Shown here in pieces: positions 12,400 through 21,572 of a stretch of DNA of 64,000 nucleotides. The position numbers and the translations under genes are program-made. The stretch is from Shinella yambaruensis (GTDB lineage Bacteria > Pseudomonadota > Alphaproteobacteria > Rhizobiales > Rhizobiaceae), in the NCBI RefSeq assembly GCF_022899355.1, contig NZ_JALJCK010000019.1, positions 1 through 64,000 on the forward strand, given 5' to 3'. The number at the start of each line of letters is the position of its first letter. Positions within the stretch are counted from its first letter, which is position 1. The notes under the pieces are model-generated. The model was given only the letters and a program-made list of their open reading frames with translations, did not search any database and was not told the DNA's origin.

Positions 12400-12413
12400 A
12401 TGATCTGCGTCAA
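12400..12413. promoter_or_regulatory. FNR/FixK-like site (one mismatch) upstream of the Usp gene
   Basis: ATGAT-CTGC-GTCAA differs from TTGAY-N4-RTCAA only at the first base. It is placed to activate the leftward Usp gene. It is about 200 bases from arsC, so an effect on arsC is less likely. Confidence 0.55.
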
Positions 12414-12610
12414 AACCGCTGCGCGGATCTGCCGAGACTTGACGAGGGCAACGCAGCGGCCGATGGCTTGGTGCCCGCGCCGCTGGTCGCCGAGCTTGCG
12501 CCCTGCCGTCGATCCGAGGCGACACCACCATGAGCATGATCAGGCTGGAAACTGTCCCGAGCACCCACCCCTCTCACGACGACCATCCCGTTCTTCGAAA
12601 GGCACTGACC

Positions 12611-13033
12611 ATGGACGCCGTCATCTACCACAACCCGTCCTGCGGAACGTCCCGCAACACGCTGGCGCTGATCCGCGCGGCCGGGATCGAGCCGACCGTC
12701 ATCGAATACCTGCAAGTTCCGCCGACGCGCGAGCAGCTCGAAACGATGATCGCGGATGCCGGGCTGACCGTTCGGCAGGCCATCCGTGAGAAAGGCACGC
12801 CCCATGCCAAACTCGGCCTCGGTAATCCGGACCTGACCGACGACCAGCTGCTCGACGCGATGATCGAGACGCCGATCCTCATCAACCGCCCTTTCGTCGT
12901 GACATCGCTCGGCACCAGGCTGGCCCGTCCTTCCGAGGTCGTCCTCGACATCCTGCCCGACACCTTCAAGGGGCCGTTCTTCAAGGAGGACGGCGAGCAG
13001 GTTCTCGATCGGGAAGGAAGGCGCATCGCCTGA
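12611..13033 (+). CDS. arsC: ArsC-family glutaredoxin-dependent arsenate reductase
   Basis: At 140 residues it has the normal length of the glutaredoxin-linked ArsC family. The active-site Cys is in the N-terminal HNPSCGTSRNTL. The Arg region INRPFVVTSLGTRLARPSEVVLDIL, which holds substrate, is intact. ATG 12611 begins exactly at the family's start, with AAAGG ten bases upstream; a longer in-frame reading from 12530 adds a sequence unlike the family. There is no ArsR, ArsB or ArsH nearby, so this is a lone copy that may serve arsenate or another thiol-linked task. Confidence 0.92.
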   Translation: MDAVIYHNPSCGTSRNTLALIRAAGIEPTVIEYLQVPPTREQLETMIADAGLTVRQAIREKGTPHAKLGLGNPDLTDDQLLDAMIETPILINRPFVVTSLGTRLARPSEVVLDILPDTFKGPFFKEDGEQVLDREGRRIA

Positions 13034-13117
13034 CACATTTCCCGCGCGGCACCCGGCATTTTTCGTTCTACGGCCTCCGTGTCGCTTACCTTCATAAGAA
13101 CGTCTCGATACGGTCCT

Positions 13118-13444
13118 TCACAGGAAGTCATCGCGGCGCGGCGTGAACGTGTCGATCAGCAGTCCCTTCGTCAAGGCGACCACGCCATGCACAAGATTGG
13201 GCGCGACGATGAAGCTGCCCCCCTGTTCGAGGCGTGTGGTGACGCCGTCCACCGTGACGTCGAACGCGCCTTCGGCGACGTAGCTGACTTGCGTGTGCGG
13301 ATGCGAATGCAGGGCGCCGACGGCGCCCTCGTCGAAGCTGAAGGCAACGAGCATCAGTTCCGGGCGCTCGCTCAGCACCGCACGGCGGTTGCCGGGGGCG
13401 ACTTCGGTCCAGACGGTATTCTCGGGCAGTGAATAGAACTGCAT
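13118..13444 (-). CDS. Cupin-domain protein of the uronate operon
   Basis: The 108-residue single cupin has the two metal-binding motifs in short form: HSHPHTQVSYVAEGAFDVTVDG (His-rich motif 1) and PNLVHGVVAL (motif 2). GAGAGGA precedes ATG 13444. It follows kduD by ten bases and ends the leftward operon. Related small cupins accompany hexuronate catabolism, but the reaction is not certain; sugar isomerase or sensing roles are possible. Confidence 0.8.
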   Translation of the reverse strand: MQFYSLPENTVWTEVAPGNRRAVLSERPELMLVAFSFDEGAVGALHSHPHTQVSYVAEGAFDVTVDGVTTRLEQGGSFIVAPNLVHGVVALTKGLLIDTFTPRRDDFL

Positions 13445-13454
13445 TTCGGTCCTC

Positions 13455-14210
13455 TCATCGGGCAAGCCATCCACCGTCGACCGGCAGGATGGCGCCATGT
13501 ACATAGTCGGAGGCCGGGCTCGCAAGGAAAACCGCGGCACCGGCCATGTCCTCCGGCCGCGCCCAGCGGCCCGCCGGAATACGCTTCAGGATATCGGCAT
13601 TGCGCTCGGCATCTGCCCGGAGCGCCATCGTGTTGTTGGTCTCGACATAGCCGGGGGCGATGGCATTCACATTGATGCCGCTCCCCGCCCATTCGTTGGC
13701 CAGAAGCCTGGTAATGCCGGCAAGGCCGCTCTTTGCCGCCGTGTAGGACGGCACGCGTATCCCGCCCTGGAAGGACAACATCGAGGCGATGTTGATGATC
13801 TTCGCCCGACGCTCCGCGGCCAGCGCGGCCCTTGCGAAGGCCTGGCACAGGAAGAAAACGGACTTGAGGTTGGTGTCGAGCACCGCGTCCCAGTCCTCCT
13901 CCGTGAAATCCAGCGAATCCCCCCGGCGGATGATGCCGGCATTGTTGACGAGAATGTCCGGCGTTGCGCCAGCCTCCAGCGCACCGGCAATGACCCTTGC
14001 CGCGCTGCCGGTCCGGGAAAGATCCGCCGAAACGGTGACAAATCTCCGGCCGAGGGAGCACACATCCGCCTCGGTTTGCGTTGTGGCGGAACGGCCGACG
14101 CCGACGATATCGGCGCCCGCATTCGCAAGCCCGACTGCGATGGCCTGGCCGATGCCGGTATTGGCACCGGTGACGATCGCCCAGCGGCCGGAGAGATCGA
14201 AGCGGCTCAT
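13455..14210 (-). CDS. kduD: KduD-like short-chain dehydrogenase
   Basis: The 251-residue SDR enzyme shows TGANTGIGQAIA (NAD motif), NNAGI, the catalytic Ser-Tyr-Lys (IASMLSFQGG, then SYTAAKSG) and the PVDGGW C-terminus. The closest match is 2-dehydro-3-deoxy-D-gluconate 5-dehydrogenase (KduD), which reduces 2,5-diketo-3-deoxygluconate to 2-keto-3-deoxygluconate in pectin and uronate breakdown. It overlaps kduI by four bases (ATGA), a sign of translational coupling. Pairing with KduI makes this call firm, although SDR specificity is hard to read from sequence alone. Confidence 0.9.
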   Translation of the reverse strand: MSRFDLSGRWAIVTGANTGIGQAIAVGLANAGADIVGVGRSATTQTEADVCSLGRRFVTVSADLSRTGSAARVIAGALEAGATPDILVNNAGIIRRGDSLDFTEEDWDAVLDTNLKSVFFLCQAFARAALAAERRAKIINIASMLSFQGGIRVPSYTAAKSGLAGITRLLANEWAGSGINVNAIAPGYVETNNTMALRADAERNADILKRIPAGRWARPEDMAGAAVFLASPASDYVHGAILPVDGGWLAR

Positions 14211-15049
14211 CGCAGAGATTCCATCGGCACCTTGTCCATGTCGGTGAAGCTCATATTGTCGCCGGCCATGGCCCAGATGAAGGCGTAGCGGCCCGTTCCC
14301 GCGCCCGAATGGATCGACCAGCCGGGCGACAGCACCGCCTCGCGGTTCTTCAGCACGACATGCCGCGTCTCGCCCGGTTCGCCCAGGAAATGGAAGATGC
14401 GGGTCGCTTCCTGCATATCGAAGTAGAGGTAGACCTCCATGCGCCGGTCGTGCACATGGGCCGGCATGGTGTTCCAGACGGAGCCCGGCTCGAACATGGT
14501 GAGGCCGACGAGCAGCTGGCAGCTCTCGCAGACATCCGGGTGCACATACTGGTTGATGGTGCGGGCGTTGCATTCCTCCGCCGACCCCAGATGCACCTTC
14601 TTCGCCATGTCGCGGGTGATGTGCACCGTCGGGCAGGTCCGGTGCGCCGGCGCACTCAGGACGTAGAACAGCGCAGGCTCTGCGGGGTCGTCGCTTGCAA
14701 AGCCAAGCGTCCCCTCGCCCATGCCGACATAGACGGCCTCCTGGAAGCCGAGCGGATAGTTCCTGCCGCCGACGCTCACCGTGCCGGCACCACCGATATT
14801 GATGATGGCGGCCTCGCGGCGCTCGAGGAACTGGCCCGTGCCGGTTTCGGCGACATGACCGATCTCGAGTTTTTCGCCCGTCGGCACGACACCGCCGACG
14901 ATCATGCGGTCGAGATGGCTATAGGTGAGGTTCACCTGACCGGGCTGGAACATCGCCTCGATGACGAAGCCGTCGCGAAGTCCCTGCGTGTTGCGCCGTG
15001 CGGCGTCCTGCGGCCCGACGACCTGGCGTACTGATACGGAAATAGTCAC
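14207..15049 (-). CDS. kduI: 5-dehydro-4-deoxy-D-glucuronate isomerase
   Basis: The 280-residue zinc cupin turns 5-keto-4-deoxyuronate into 2,5-diketo-3-deoxygluconate. It has the KduI marks GGVVPTGEKLEIG, FLERREAAIINIGG, HLGSAEECNARTINQYVHPDVCESCQLLVGLT, the metal ligands in MPAHVHDRRMEVYLYFD and WSIHSGAGTGRYAFIWAMAGDN. It is followed at once by kduD and preceded by an ABC transporter, so uptake and breakdown of unsaturated uronates share a transcript. Confidence 0.97.
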   Translation of the reverse strand: MTISVSVRQVVGPQDAARRNTQGLRDGFVIEAMFQPGQVNLTYSHLDRMIVGGVVPTGEKLEIGHVAETGTGQFLERREAAIINIGGAGTVSVGGRNYPLGFQEAVYVGMGEGTLGFASDDPAEPALFYVLSAPAHRTCPTVHITRDMAKKVHLGSAEECNARTINQYVHPDVCESCQLLVGLTMFEPGSVWNTMPAHVHDRRMEVYLYFDMQEATRIFHFLGEPGETRHVVLKNREAVLSPGWSIHSGAGTGRYAFIWAMAGDNMSFTDMDKVPMESLR

Positions 15050-15079
15050 GGCATTGCCTCTTGCTTTCAGAAATGAAGA

Positions 15080-15811
15080 TCAGGTGAGCACGACATATTC
15101 GGTGAGCTGGTTGATCGTCGTGTCCGCCTTGGCGACGTCGAAGACCTTGGTGCCATGGCTCATGATCACGAACCGGTCGCAAACCTGGTAGGCGTGGTAG
15201 ATGTTGTGCGTCACCAGCACGCTGGAGACGTTCTCCGCCTTCAGCTTCAACACCTGGTTCAGCAGCGCCTCCGTCTCGCGCACCGAGAGCGCCGAGGTCG
15301 GCTCGTCCAGCAGCAGCACGCGCTTCTTGAAGTAGACGGCGCGCGCGATGGCGACGGCCTGCTTCTGGCCGCCCGAGAGATTTCCGACCAGCGTATCCGG
15401 TGAATCGATGCCGGAGATGTGAACGGCGTTCTGCAAAACCTCCATGGCGATATCGCGCATCTCGGCCTGCCGGAGAAAGCCGAAGCGGTCCGTCAGCTCC
15501 CGCCCCATGAAGATGTTGCGGGTGATTGAGAGGCTGTCGACCAGTGCGGTGTGCTGGTAGATCGTCTCGATGCCGGCATCCGCCGAATCCGACCGGCAGG
15601 TGAAGAGCGTCTTCCTGCCGTCGACGCTGAGATAACCGTCGGTCGGCTTGTGGATGCCCGAGATCAGGTTGACCGTGGTGGACTTGCCGGCGCCGTTGTC
15701 CCCGAGCAGGCCCACCACCTCGCCTTCACCGATGTGGAAGCTGAGATTGCGAAGGGCGGTGAGCGCACCGAAGCTCTTGGAGATGTTGTGCAGTTCGAGG
15801 AGATGAGACAT
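15080..15811 (-). CDS. Sugar ABC transporter ATP-binding protein (CUT2, single domain)
   Basis: The 243-residue ATPase has Walker A GDNGAGKST, Q-loop, signature LSGGQKQAVAIARA and Walker B VLLLDEPTSALS. It is half the length of RbsA-type proteins, as in fructose-type (FrcA-like) CUT2 systems. Its ATG overlaps the permease stop. With the permease and binding protein it should import a pectin-derived uronate or oligomer. Confidence 0.93.
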   Translation of the reverse strand: MSHLLELHNISKSFGALTALRNLSFHIGEGEVVGLLGDNGAGKSTTVNLISGIHKPTDGYLSVDGRKTLFTCRSDSADAGIETIYQHTALVDSLSITRNIFMGRELTDRFGFLRQAEMRDIAMEVLQNAVHISGIDSPDTLVGNLSGGQKQAVAIARAVYFKKRVLLLDEPTSALSVRETEALLNQVLKLKAENVSSVLVTHNIYHAYQVCDRFVIMSHGTKVFDVAKADTTINQLTEYVVLT

Positions 15812-16875
15812 CACGCAAGCCCTCGCCGCTCGATGAGATGGTTGAAGATGGCGGCCAGCACGATCAGCGTCGCGATGAACATGTCGAGGTAGAAGCCGGG
15901 CGCGCGCAGCAGCAGCAGCACATCCGTGATGGTGTGGATCAGCAGCACGCCGAGGAAGATGCCGATGATCGATCCGCGGCCGCCCCGCAACGACAGGCCG
16001 CCGATGACACAGGCGGCGATGGCCTGGAGTTCGAGGCCGGCGCCCTGCCCCGGCTGCACGCTGCCGACGCGGGCCGTGGCAAGAATGCCCGCCATGGCCG
16101 CCATGCCGCCGGCGATCGCAAAGGCGATGAGCTTGACGCGGTTGGTGTTGATGCCGATCGCCTCCGCCGCGCCGCGATTGCCGCCTGTCGCAAAGACATG
16201 GTTGCCGAAGCGGTGGCGGTGCAGCAGGAAATGGAAGCCGACGACGAACAGCACGATCCAGATGAAGGCGGCGTTGATGCCGAGCAGCGTGCCGGAAAAC
16301 AGGCTCGTGAAGATCGGCTCGGGATCGAAGCGCACCTGCACCGCGCCGTTGTAGAGCAGCACGGCGCCGCGCCAGAACAGGAGGCCGCCAAGCGTGACGA
16401 TGAAGGACGGCAGGCCGAAGCGCAGCGTGATATGGCCGTTGAGGAGGCCGATCATCAGGCCGACGACGATGCCGAGCGGCGCGGCGATGAACGCGCTCAC
16501 GCCGGCGCCCACGAGGCTTGCCATCAGGACGGCGGTGAAGGTGTAGACGGAGCCGATGGAGAGATCGAACTCGCCCGCGATCATCAGCACGCCGGCACCG
16601 AGCGCCAGGCAGCCGAGCACGGGGATGGCCTTCATCAGGATCGTCAGGTTCTGCGGCGAGAGATAACGGAACTCGTTCGGATAGAGCAATGCGCCGGCGA
16701 TGCAGACGATCTGCAGCGTCATGAAGACGAGGAAGATCGCGCCGGCGGGCATGCCCATGATCTTCCTGAGAGTGGATTGTCTTTGCGTGCGCGAACGGGG
16801 CGCGGCACTGTCGGCGAGGATAGGTGTCACGGTCTGGCACTCGATCGTTGGGGAACGGGGAACCCGCCGGGTCAT
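15811..16875 (-). CDS. Sugar ABC transporter permease (CUT2)
   Basis: The 354-residue inner-membrane protein of the BPD_transp_2/RbsC family has about ten hydrophobic helices starting near residue 42. It has the family segments GVLMIAGEFDLSIGSVYTFTAV and FATGGNRGAAEAIGINTNRVKLIAFAIAGGMAAMAGI. It lies between the binding protein and the ATPase gene and is coupled to the latter. Confidence 0.93.
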   Translation of the reverse strand: MTRRVPRSPTIECQTVTPILADSAAPRSRTQRQSTLRKIMGMPAGAIFLVFMTLQIVCIAGALLYPNEFRYLSPQNLTILMKAIPVLGCLALGAGVLMIAGEFDLSIGSVYTFTAVLMASLVGAGVSAFIAAPLGIVVGLMIGLLNGHITLRFGLPSFIVTLGGLLFWRGAVLLYNGAVQVRFDPEPIFTSLFSGTLLGINAAFIWIVLFVVGFHFLLHRHRFGNHVFATGGNRGAAEAIGINTNRVKLIAFAIAGGMAAMAGILATARVGSVQPGQGAGLELQAIAACVIGGLSLRGGRGSIIGIFLGVLLIHTITDVLLLLRAPGFYLDMFIATLIVLAAIFNHLIERRGLA

Positions 16876-16899
16876 GCCGGCAGGTTCCCTCGGGTCCGG

Positions 16900-17850
16900 T
16901 TAGCGGAAACTGCCGATCAGCGGCTTGACCGAGCTGATGCGCGACTTGTCGAGGAAGGCGCCCTGCCCGGTGTCGACATCCGTCGGGGTCAGCCCGTACT
17001 TCTTGGCAAGCGCGATCTGGGCGATCGGGTAGTAGCCCTGGAGGTAGGGCTGCTGGTCCATGGTCGCGAACATCGCGCCGGATTCCACGGCGTTGACGAT
17101 CTCGACCGCCAGGTCGAAGCCGCCGAACGGGATGTCGACGCCGGCATCCTTGATGGCGCCGGCACCCACCGTCGAGGTGACCGAACCCGTGCCGAACAGC
17201 GCCTTCACGTTCGGATTGGCGATCAGGAACTGCGCGATGATGTTCTGCGCTTCCGCCGGGTCGAGACCGGCACGCACCGTTTCCACCTTGATGCCGTTTT
17301 CCGCCATGGCCTTCTCGATGCCGCCGCCACGGGCGACCGCGAAGCTCGCCTCCGGAATTTCGCGCGGATTGAAGACGACGTCGCCGGATTTCAGGCCGAA
17401 TTCCTTGATCATGCGGTTGCCGAGTTCATAGCCCGAGGCGAACTCGTCCATGCCGACATAAGCCTGGCGGCAATTGCCCTTGGCGCCTTCGAGGTCGTCG
17501 TTGTTGAAGCCGATGACGATGATGCCGGCTTTCACCGCGGCGCAGATGCTCTCGTCGAAGGCATCCGACGAGGAGATCGCCACCGCGATGCCGTCGACGC
17601 CGCTGGCCGTCGCGCTTTCGATCAAGTCGTTCTGGCGCACCGGGTCGTTGTTGGCATATTGCACGTCGAGATCGACGCCGAACTGGCTGGCGGCGTCTTG
17701 CGCGCCCTTCACCACGGGATTAAAGAACTGGACACTCGGATCGAGGTAGATGATCATCGTGGCCTTGACGTCTGCGGCAAGCGCCGTAGATGCCATCATG
17801 GCGGCAAGGCCCGCGGCCATGGCCACGGTTTTCAACCTGGTCAATTTCAT
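16900..17850 (-). CDS. Sugar ABC transporter substrate-binding protein
   Basis: This 316-residue periplasmic-binding protein of the ribose/CUT2 type (Peripla_BP_4) has a Sec signal peptide, residues 1-25, ending STALA-AD. VDGIAVAISSSDAF and NPNVKALFGTGSV are typical of the fold. ATG 17850 is set by AGGGAGG upstream. The gene lies between the aldehyde dehydrogenase and the permease. Its ligand is not certain; the KduI/KduD context suggests an unsaturated or keto uronate. Confidence 0.92.
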   Translation of the reverse strand: MKLTRLKTVAMAAGLAAMMASTALAADVKATMIIYLDPSVQFFNPVVKGAQDAASQFGVDLDVQYANNDPVRQNDLIESATASGVDGIAVAISSSDAFDESICAAVKAGIIVIGFNNDDLEGAKGNCRQAYVGMDEFASGYELGNRMIKEFGLKSGDVVFNPREIPEASFAVARGGGIEKAMAENGIKVETVRAGLDPAEAQNIIAQFLIANPNVKALFGTGSVTSTVGAGAIKDAGVDIPFGGFDLAVEIVNAVESGAMFATMDQQPYLQGYYPIAQIALAKKYGLTPTDVDTGQGAFLDKSRISSVKPLIGSFR

Positions 17851-17880
17851 TTGCGTATCCTCCCTTTGGATGTGCAATGC

Positions 17881-17940
17881 GGGTCCCAAGGGACCCAGGT
17901 CCCGGCTGGCGGGCTCCGACCAAAGATCGCGCCAGCCGGG
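17881..17940. terminator. Two intercistronic hairpins between ALDH and the binding-protein gene
   Basis: CCCGGCTGGCG (17901-17911) pairs with CGCCAGCCGGG (17930-17940), and GGGTCCC pairs with GGGACCC (17881-17896). There is no leftward T-run. Such hairpins often protect or attenuate transcripts so that the binding protein is made in a different amount from its neighbours. Confidence 0.5.
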
Positions 17941-17974
17941 ATTTTCCTCCTCCTGACCGCCGAACGGCAGCCGG

Positions 17975-19489
17975 TTATGCGAACCAGGGCGCAGGGCGCC
18001 CGAGCGTGACGTGCACGCCCTTGAACTGGGAATATTCGTCGAAGCCGTAGCGGCCGAGCTCGCGGCCGAGGCCGCTCTTCTTGTAGCCGCCGATGGGCAG
18101 CTCCGGCGTGCCGTCGATCACGCTGTTGATCCAGCAGCGGCCGGCGCGGATCCGGCGAATGCTCTGCAGCGCGTTTTCGAGATTGGTGGACCAGACGCTG
18201 GCCGACAGGCCGAACTCCGTGGCATTCGCCATCGCCACCGCCTCGTCCGCCGTCCTGAAGGTCAGCGTCGAGAGCACCGGCCCGAAGATCTCCTCGCGGG
18301 CAATCGACATGTCGGGCGTGACGCCCGCAAAGACGGTCGGCGCGTAATAGAGACCGGCCTGCCTGCCGACCCTCTCGCCGCCGAGCAGGAGTTCCGCGCC
18401 GGAGGCGACGCCCGCCTCGACATAGGAATGCACCTTCTCCGCATGGGCCTCCGAGATCAGCGCGCCGATCTTGGTGCGCTCGTTCAGCGGATCGCCGAAG
18501 GTGACCTTGCGGGAAATGTCGAGCAGGCGCTCCATCAGCGCATCGCGGATGCTTTCCTCGACCAGCAGGCGGCTGCCGGAAATGCAGCACTGGCCGGCAT
18601 TGTGGTAGACGCCGTAGGCGATGCCGTCGGCAGCGGCTTCCAGGTCCGCGTCGGCGAAGACGATCTGCGGCCCCTTGCCGCCGAGCTCCAGCCCGACGCG
18701 CTTGACGCTGCGCGCCGCGATCTCGCCGAGCTTCGTGCCGACACGCACGGAGCCGGTGAACGCGACCATGTCGACACCGGGATCCTCCGCCAGCACCTGG
18801 CCGGCCGGATCGCCGTAGCCGGTGACGACGTTGAAGACGCCGTCCGGAATGCCGGCCTCGCGCGCCAGCTCCGCCATGCGGATCGAGGTGCCGGAGGTGA
18901 ATTCGGAGGGCTTCAGCACCACCGTGCAGCCGGCGCCGATCGCCCACGGCACGCGCTCGGAGGCGATGATGAAGGGAAAATTCCACGGCGTGATGATGCC
19001 GACGACGCCGACCGGCTCGCGCAGCACGAGGCCGAGGCGATCATCGCCGATATTGTTGTGGCTCTGGCCTTCCAGCGCGCGGGCCTGGCCCGCGGCATAG
19101 GACCACAGGTCGGCGCAGAAGCCGATCTCGCCGCGCGCCTGGGCGATCGGCTTGCCGACCTCCAGGCTTTCCGCGAGCGCCAGGTCCTCCTGATGCGCAA
19201 GGATAAGGTCCGCCACCTTGAACATCAGGCGCGAGCGCTCGGCGCCCGACATGCGCGGCCAGGGGCCGGTATCGAAGGCCCGGCGCGCGGCGGCGACCGC
19301 CAGCCGCACATCATCCGCCGAGGCTTCCGGCCAGGTGCCGACCACGGCGCCGGCATGGCCGGGGCTCACGCGGTCGATCGTCCTGCCGGATGCCGCATCG
19401 ACGGACTTGCCATCGACAAGCATCTGATAGCGGGATTTAATATTCAGCCGCGGGTCACGGGAATCGGGTGCAATGAAATTGGACAGCAA
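17975..19489 (-). CDS. NAD(P)-dependent aldehyde dehydrogenase
   Basis: The 504-residue ALDH superfamily enzyme has the coenzyme segment ITPWNFPFIIASERVPWAIGAG, KPSEFTSGT, GFTGS-like AFTGSVRVGTKL, the general base Glu in LELGGKGPQIVF and the catalytic Cys near residue 301 in NAGQCCISGSR. It is the first gene of the leftward uronate operon, ahead of the binding protein. It probably oxidises an aldehyde formed from the imported sugar (for example an alpha-ketoglutarate-semialdehyde or lactaldehyde-type compound), but the substrate is not determined. Confidence 0.93.
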   Translation of the reverse strand: MLSNFIAPDSRDPRLNIKSRYQMLVDGKSVDAASGRTIDRVSPGHAGAVVGTWPEASADDVRLAVAAARRAFDTGPWPRMSGAERSRLMFKVADLILAHQEDLALAESLEVGKPIAQARGEIGFCADLWSYAAGQARALEGQSHNNIGDDRLGLVLREPVGVVGIITPWNFPFIIASERVPWAIGAGCTVVLKPSEFTSGTSIRMAELAREAGIPDGVFNVVTGYGDPAGQVLAEDPGVDMVAFTGSVRVGTKLGEIAARSVKRVGLELGGKGPQIVFADADLEAAADGIAYGVYHNAGQCCISGSRLLVEESIRDALMERLLDISRKVTFGDPLNERTKIGALISEAHAEKVHSYVEAGVASGAELLLGGERVGRQAGLYYAPTVFAGVTPDMSIAREEIFGPVLSTLTFRTADEAVAMANATEFGLSASVWSTNLENALQSIRRIRAGRCWINSVIDGTPELPIGGYKKSGLGRELGRYGFDEYSQFKGVHVTLGRPAPWFA

Positions 19490-19572
19490 TATCGTCTTCC
19501 GGCCGGCAAGATGGCGCCAGCCCTCCCTGTTGATCCGGTTCTCAGACCACCGGATTTTTGTTGCGCATGAAT

Positions 19573-19590
19573 TGTATGGTACTGTATGGT
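19573..19590. promoter_or_regulatory. Direct-repeat operator, likely for the GntR regulator
   Basis: TGTATGGT occurs twice with a two-base gap (10-base period) between the ALDH operon and the GntR gene. One turn of the helix per repeat puts both on the same DNA face. Direct binding is inferred. Confidence 0.45.
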
Positions 19591-19612
19591 GGCTTTAAAT
19601 GGATGTCAACGC

Positions 19613-20314
19613 ATGACGGCGGTAAAAGACGTGAACCTTGAATCCCTGAAGATCGATACCGGCGAAACCGCGGCGGCGCAGGTGGAACGGGACCTGCGCG
19701 AATCCATCATACGGCTGGAGCTCGCCCCCGGCACGCGGCTCTCCGAACAGGAGATCGCCACCCGCATGGGCGTCTCGCGCCAACCCGTTCGCGAGGCGCT
19801 GATCGCCCTCGGCAAGTCGAAGCTGGTGGATATCCGCCCGAACCGCGGCACCGTCGTGGTGCGCATCTCGGCGCGCCAGATGATGGAGGCGCGTTTCGTG
19901 CGCGAGGCCATCGAGACCGCCGTCGCGCGCCGCGCGAGCGAATCCTTCGACACCTGGACCCGGCGCAAGATCGACACGATCCTCGCCCGCCAGAAGGCCG
20001 CGCGCGATGCGAACGATCACAACGCCTTTCGTCGCGAGGACGAGCAGTTCCACATCGCGATTGCCGAAGGCGCCGGATGCGGCCTGGCCTGGAACGCGAT
20101 CTCGGACATCAAGGCGCACATGGACCGCGTCTGCAACCTGCAGCTCCGCCATCCGGACTCGATGACACGGCTGATCGGCGAGCACGAGGCGATCATCAAC
20201 GCCATCGACACGCGCGACGCCGAAACCGCCGAGGCCGCCATGCGCAGCCATCTCAACGGCATCCTCACGGACCTGCCGCAGATCGAGGCGGCCAACCCCG
20301 ACCTTTTCGAATAG
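19613..20314 (+). CDS. GntR-family (FadR/FCD) transcription regulator
   Basis: The 233-residue regulator has a winged helix near residues 20-80 (RLSEQEIATRMGVSRQPVREALIALGKSKLVDIRPNRGTVV). An FCD ligand domain follows from about residue 90, with metal-binding His residues (DEQFHIAIAE, GEHEAIINAID and MRSHLNGIL). It stands divergent to the uronate operon and most likely represses it until a sugar acid binds. ATG 19613 is preferred over ATG 19586, because the latter lies inside the TGTATGGT repeat. Confidence 0.92.
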   Translation: MTAVKDVNLESLKIDTGETAAAQVERDLRESIIRLELAPGTRLSEQEIATRMGVSRQPVREALIALGKSKLVDIRPNRGTVVVRISARQMMEARFVREAIETAVARRASESFDTWTRRKIDTILARQKAARDANDHNAFRREDEQFHIAIAEGAGCGLAWNAISDIKAHMDRVCNLQLRHPDSMTRLIGEHEAIINAIDTRDAETAEAAMRSHLNGILTDLPQIEAANPDLFE

Positions 20315-20321
20315 GGCGCGA

Positions 20322-20428
20322 TCTGGAGCATTTCCGCTTTTCTCCGAATCGCGAATACGCTCTATCCGTTTGTTTTTTTCGCAATTCCCGACGCGAAACC
20401 GCTGCGCACTTTGCTGGAATTGCGCTAG
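20322..20428. repeat. RIME-like rhizobial intergenic palindromic element
   Basis: A stretch of about 107 bases begins TCTGGAGCATTTCCGCTTTT and ends TGCTGGAATTGCGCTAG. From memory it resembles the rhizobial intergenic mosaic element family, with GGAGCA..GGAATTGC ends able to fold back. It fills the space between the convergent GntR and LacI genes and overlaps the LacI stop codon, so it may act as a transcript end. Confidence 0.55.
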
Positions 20429-21501
20429 CGAGCGGCTGTTTTCGCCGCCGTCGTGTCCCGGACCACGAGCGGCCCGTCGACCTTGATCGTCATGGCACGC
20501 GTCTGCTTGCCGTGGATCGCCATGTCGATGAGGATCTCGGCGGCCTTCTGGCCCATCTCGTAGTTGGGCAGGACAAGCGTCGAAAGCGGTGGATGGGTGT
20601 AGCGGGCGAGCTCCTGGTCGTCATAGCCCATGACGGAGAGGTCCTGCGGCACCCGCAGCCCCTTTTCCTGCGCCGCCTCCATGACGCCGATCGCCATCAG
20701 GTCGTTGCCGCAGAAGATCGCGGTCGGGGGATTGTCCAGGGAAAGCAGGTCGAGCCCGGCCTCGTAGCCGCGCAGCGGCAGCCAGTCGCCATCGCGCACC
20801 AGGCTCTCGTCAAAGGCGATGTCGGCGGTGGCAAGCGCCTGCTTGTAGCCCTTGAGACGGTCCATCGCCGCGTCCATCCAGGGCTCGCCGTTGATGAAGC
20901 CGATGCGTTTGTGGCCGAGCGCGGTCAGGTGCGCCGTCGCCGCAAAACCGCCCGCCACCTCGCCCGGCACGATCGCCACATGCTGGCGCGGCTCGCAATA
21001 GCAGTTGAGCAGCACGGTCGGGATGGATTTCAGCGCGGGCGGGACGGAGACCTTTCGCGTGAAGATCGTCGCATAGACGACGCCGGCAATGGCGGGGTCG
21101 CGCAGGACGGAGCGCAGCACCGCCTGCTCGAGGTCCGGATTGGAGCGCGTGGCATGGGCGGAAACCAGCAGTCCCTGCTCGAAGGCGTAGTCACGGATGC
21201 CGTCGAGGCTGACGACGGGATGGGGGCTGGTCGAGATTTCGTCGACGATGAAGGCGATCGTGTCCTTCTCCACCGTCGGGGCCGCCGCGACCGGACCGCG
21301 GGTCGCCGGTAATTTATAACCGATCTTATGAGCAGCCTCGCGCACCTTCTGCTGCGTCTCCGGCGAGATGCGCGAGCCGGACATCTCGTTGAGGACGAGC
21401 GAGACGCTGGATTGCGAGACGCCGGCAATCCGCGCGACATCCGTCATCGTCGGCCGTCCGCCGCCTTCCTTGCCCGAATTGCGCCCGTTACCCCTGGCCA
21501 T
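20425..21501 (-). CDS. LacI-family transcription regulator
   Basis: The 358-residue regulator has its LacI helix-turn-helix near residues 18-40 ([36 protein letters not shown]). A periplasmic-binding-like sugar domain follows ([35 protein letters not shown]). ATG 21501 has GCGAGG nine bases upstream; upstream in-frame ATGs are less likely. It is divergent from the Ytf-like transporter and should bind the palindrome at 21579, repressing until sugar is present. Confidence 0.93.
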   Translation of the reverse strand: MARGNGRNSGKEGGGRPTMTDVARIAGVSQSSVSLVLNEMSGSRISPETQQKVREAAHKIGYKLPATRGPVAAAPTVEKDTIAFIVDEISTSPHPVVSLDGIRDYAFEQGLLVSAHATRSNPDLEQAVLRSVLRDPAIAGVVYATIFTRKVSVPPALKSIPTVLLNCYCEPRQHVAIVPGEVAGGFAATAHLTALGHKRIGFINGEPWMDAAMDRLKGYKQALATADIAFDESLVRDGDWLPLRGYEAGLDLLSLDNPPTAIFCGNDLMAIGVMEAAQEKGLRVPQDLSVMGYDDQELARYTHPPLSTLVLPNYEMGQKAAEILIDMAIHGKQTRAMTIKVDGPLVVRDTTAAKTAAR

Positions 21502-21572
21502 GCGTCCGTTCCTCGCCTCGGCGTGCTTTGCACTGCACGCGGATTTTTTGCAAGTGCTCATAATTTTGGCTC

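Noticed and set aside
12530-12610. N-terminal extension of ArsC from ATG 12530
   Set aside because: The extra residues precede the conserved family start and are not needed; ATG 12611 gives the normal 140-residue protein.
19586-19612. ATG 19586 as start of the GntR gene
   Set aside because: The codon lies inside the TGTATGGT direct repeat; ATG 19613 begins closer to the conserved domain.
20315-20424. Hidden small gene between GntR and LacI
   Set aside because: No frame has a start with ribosome site; the sequence is better explained as a RIME-like palindromic element.
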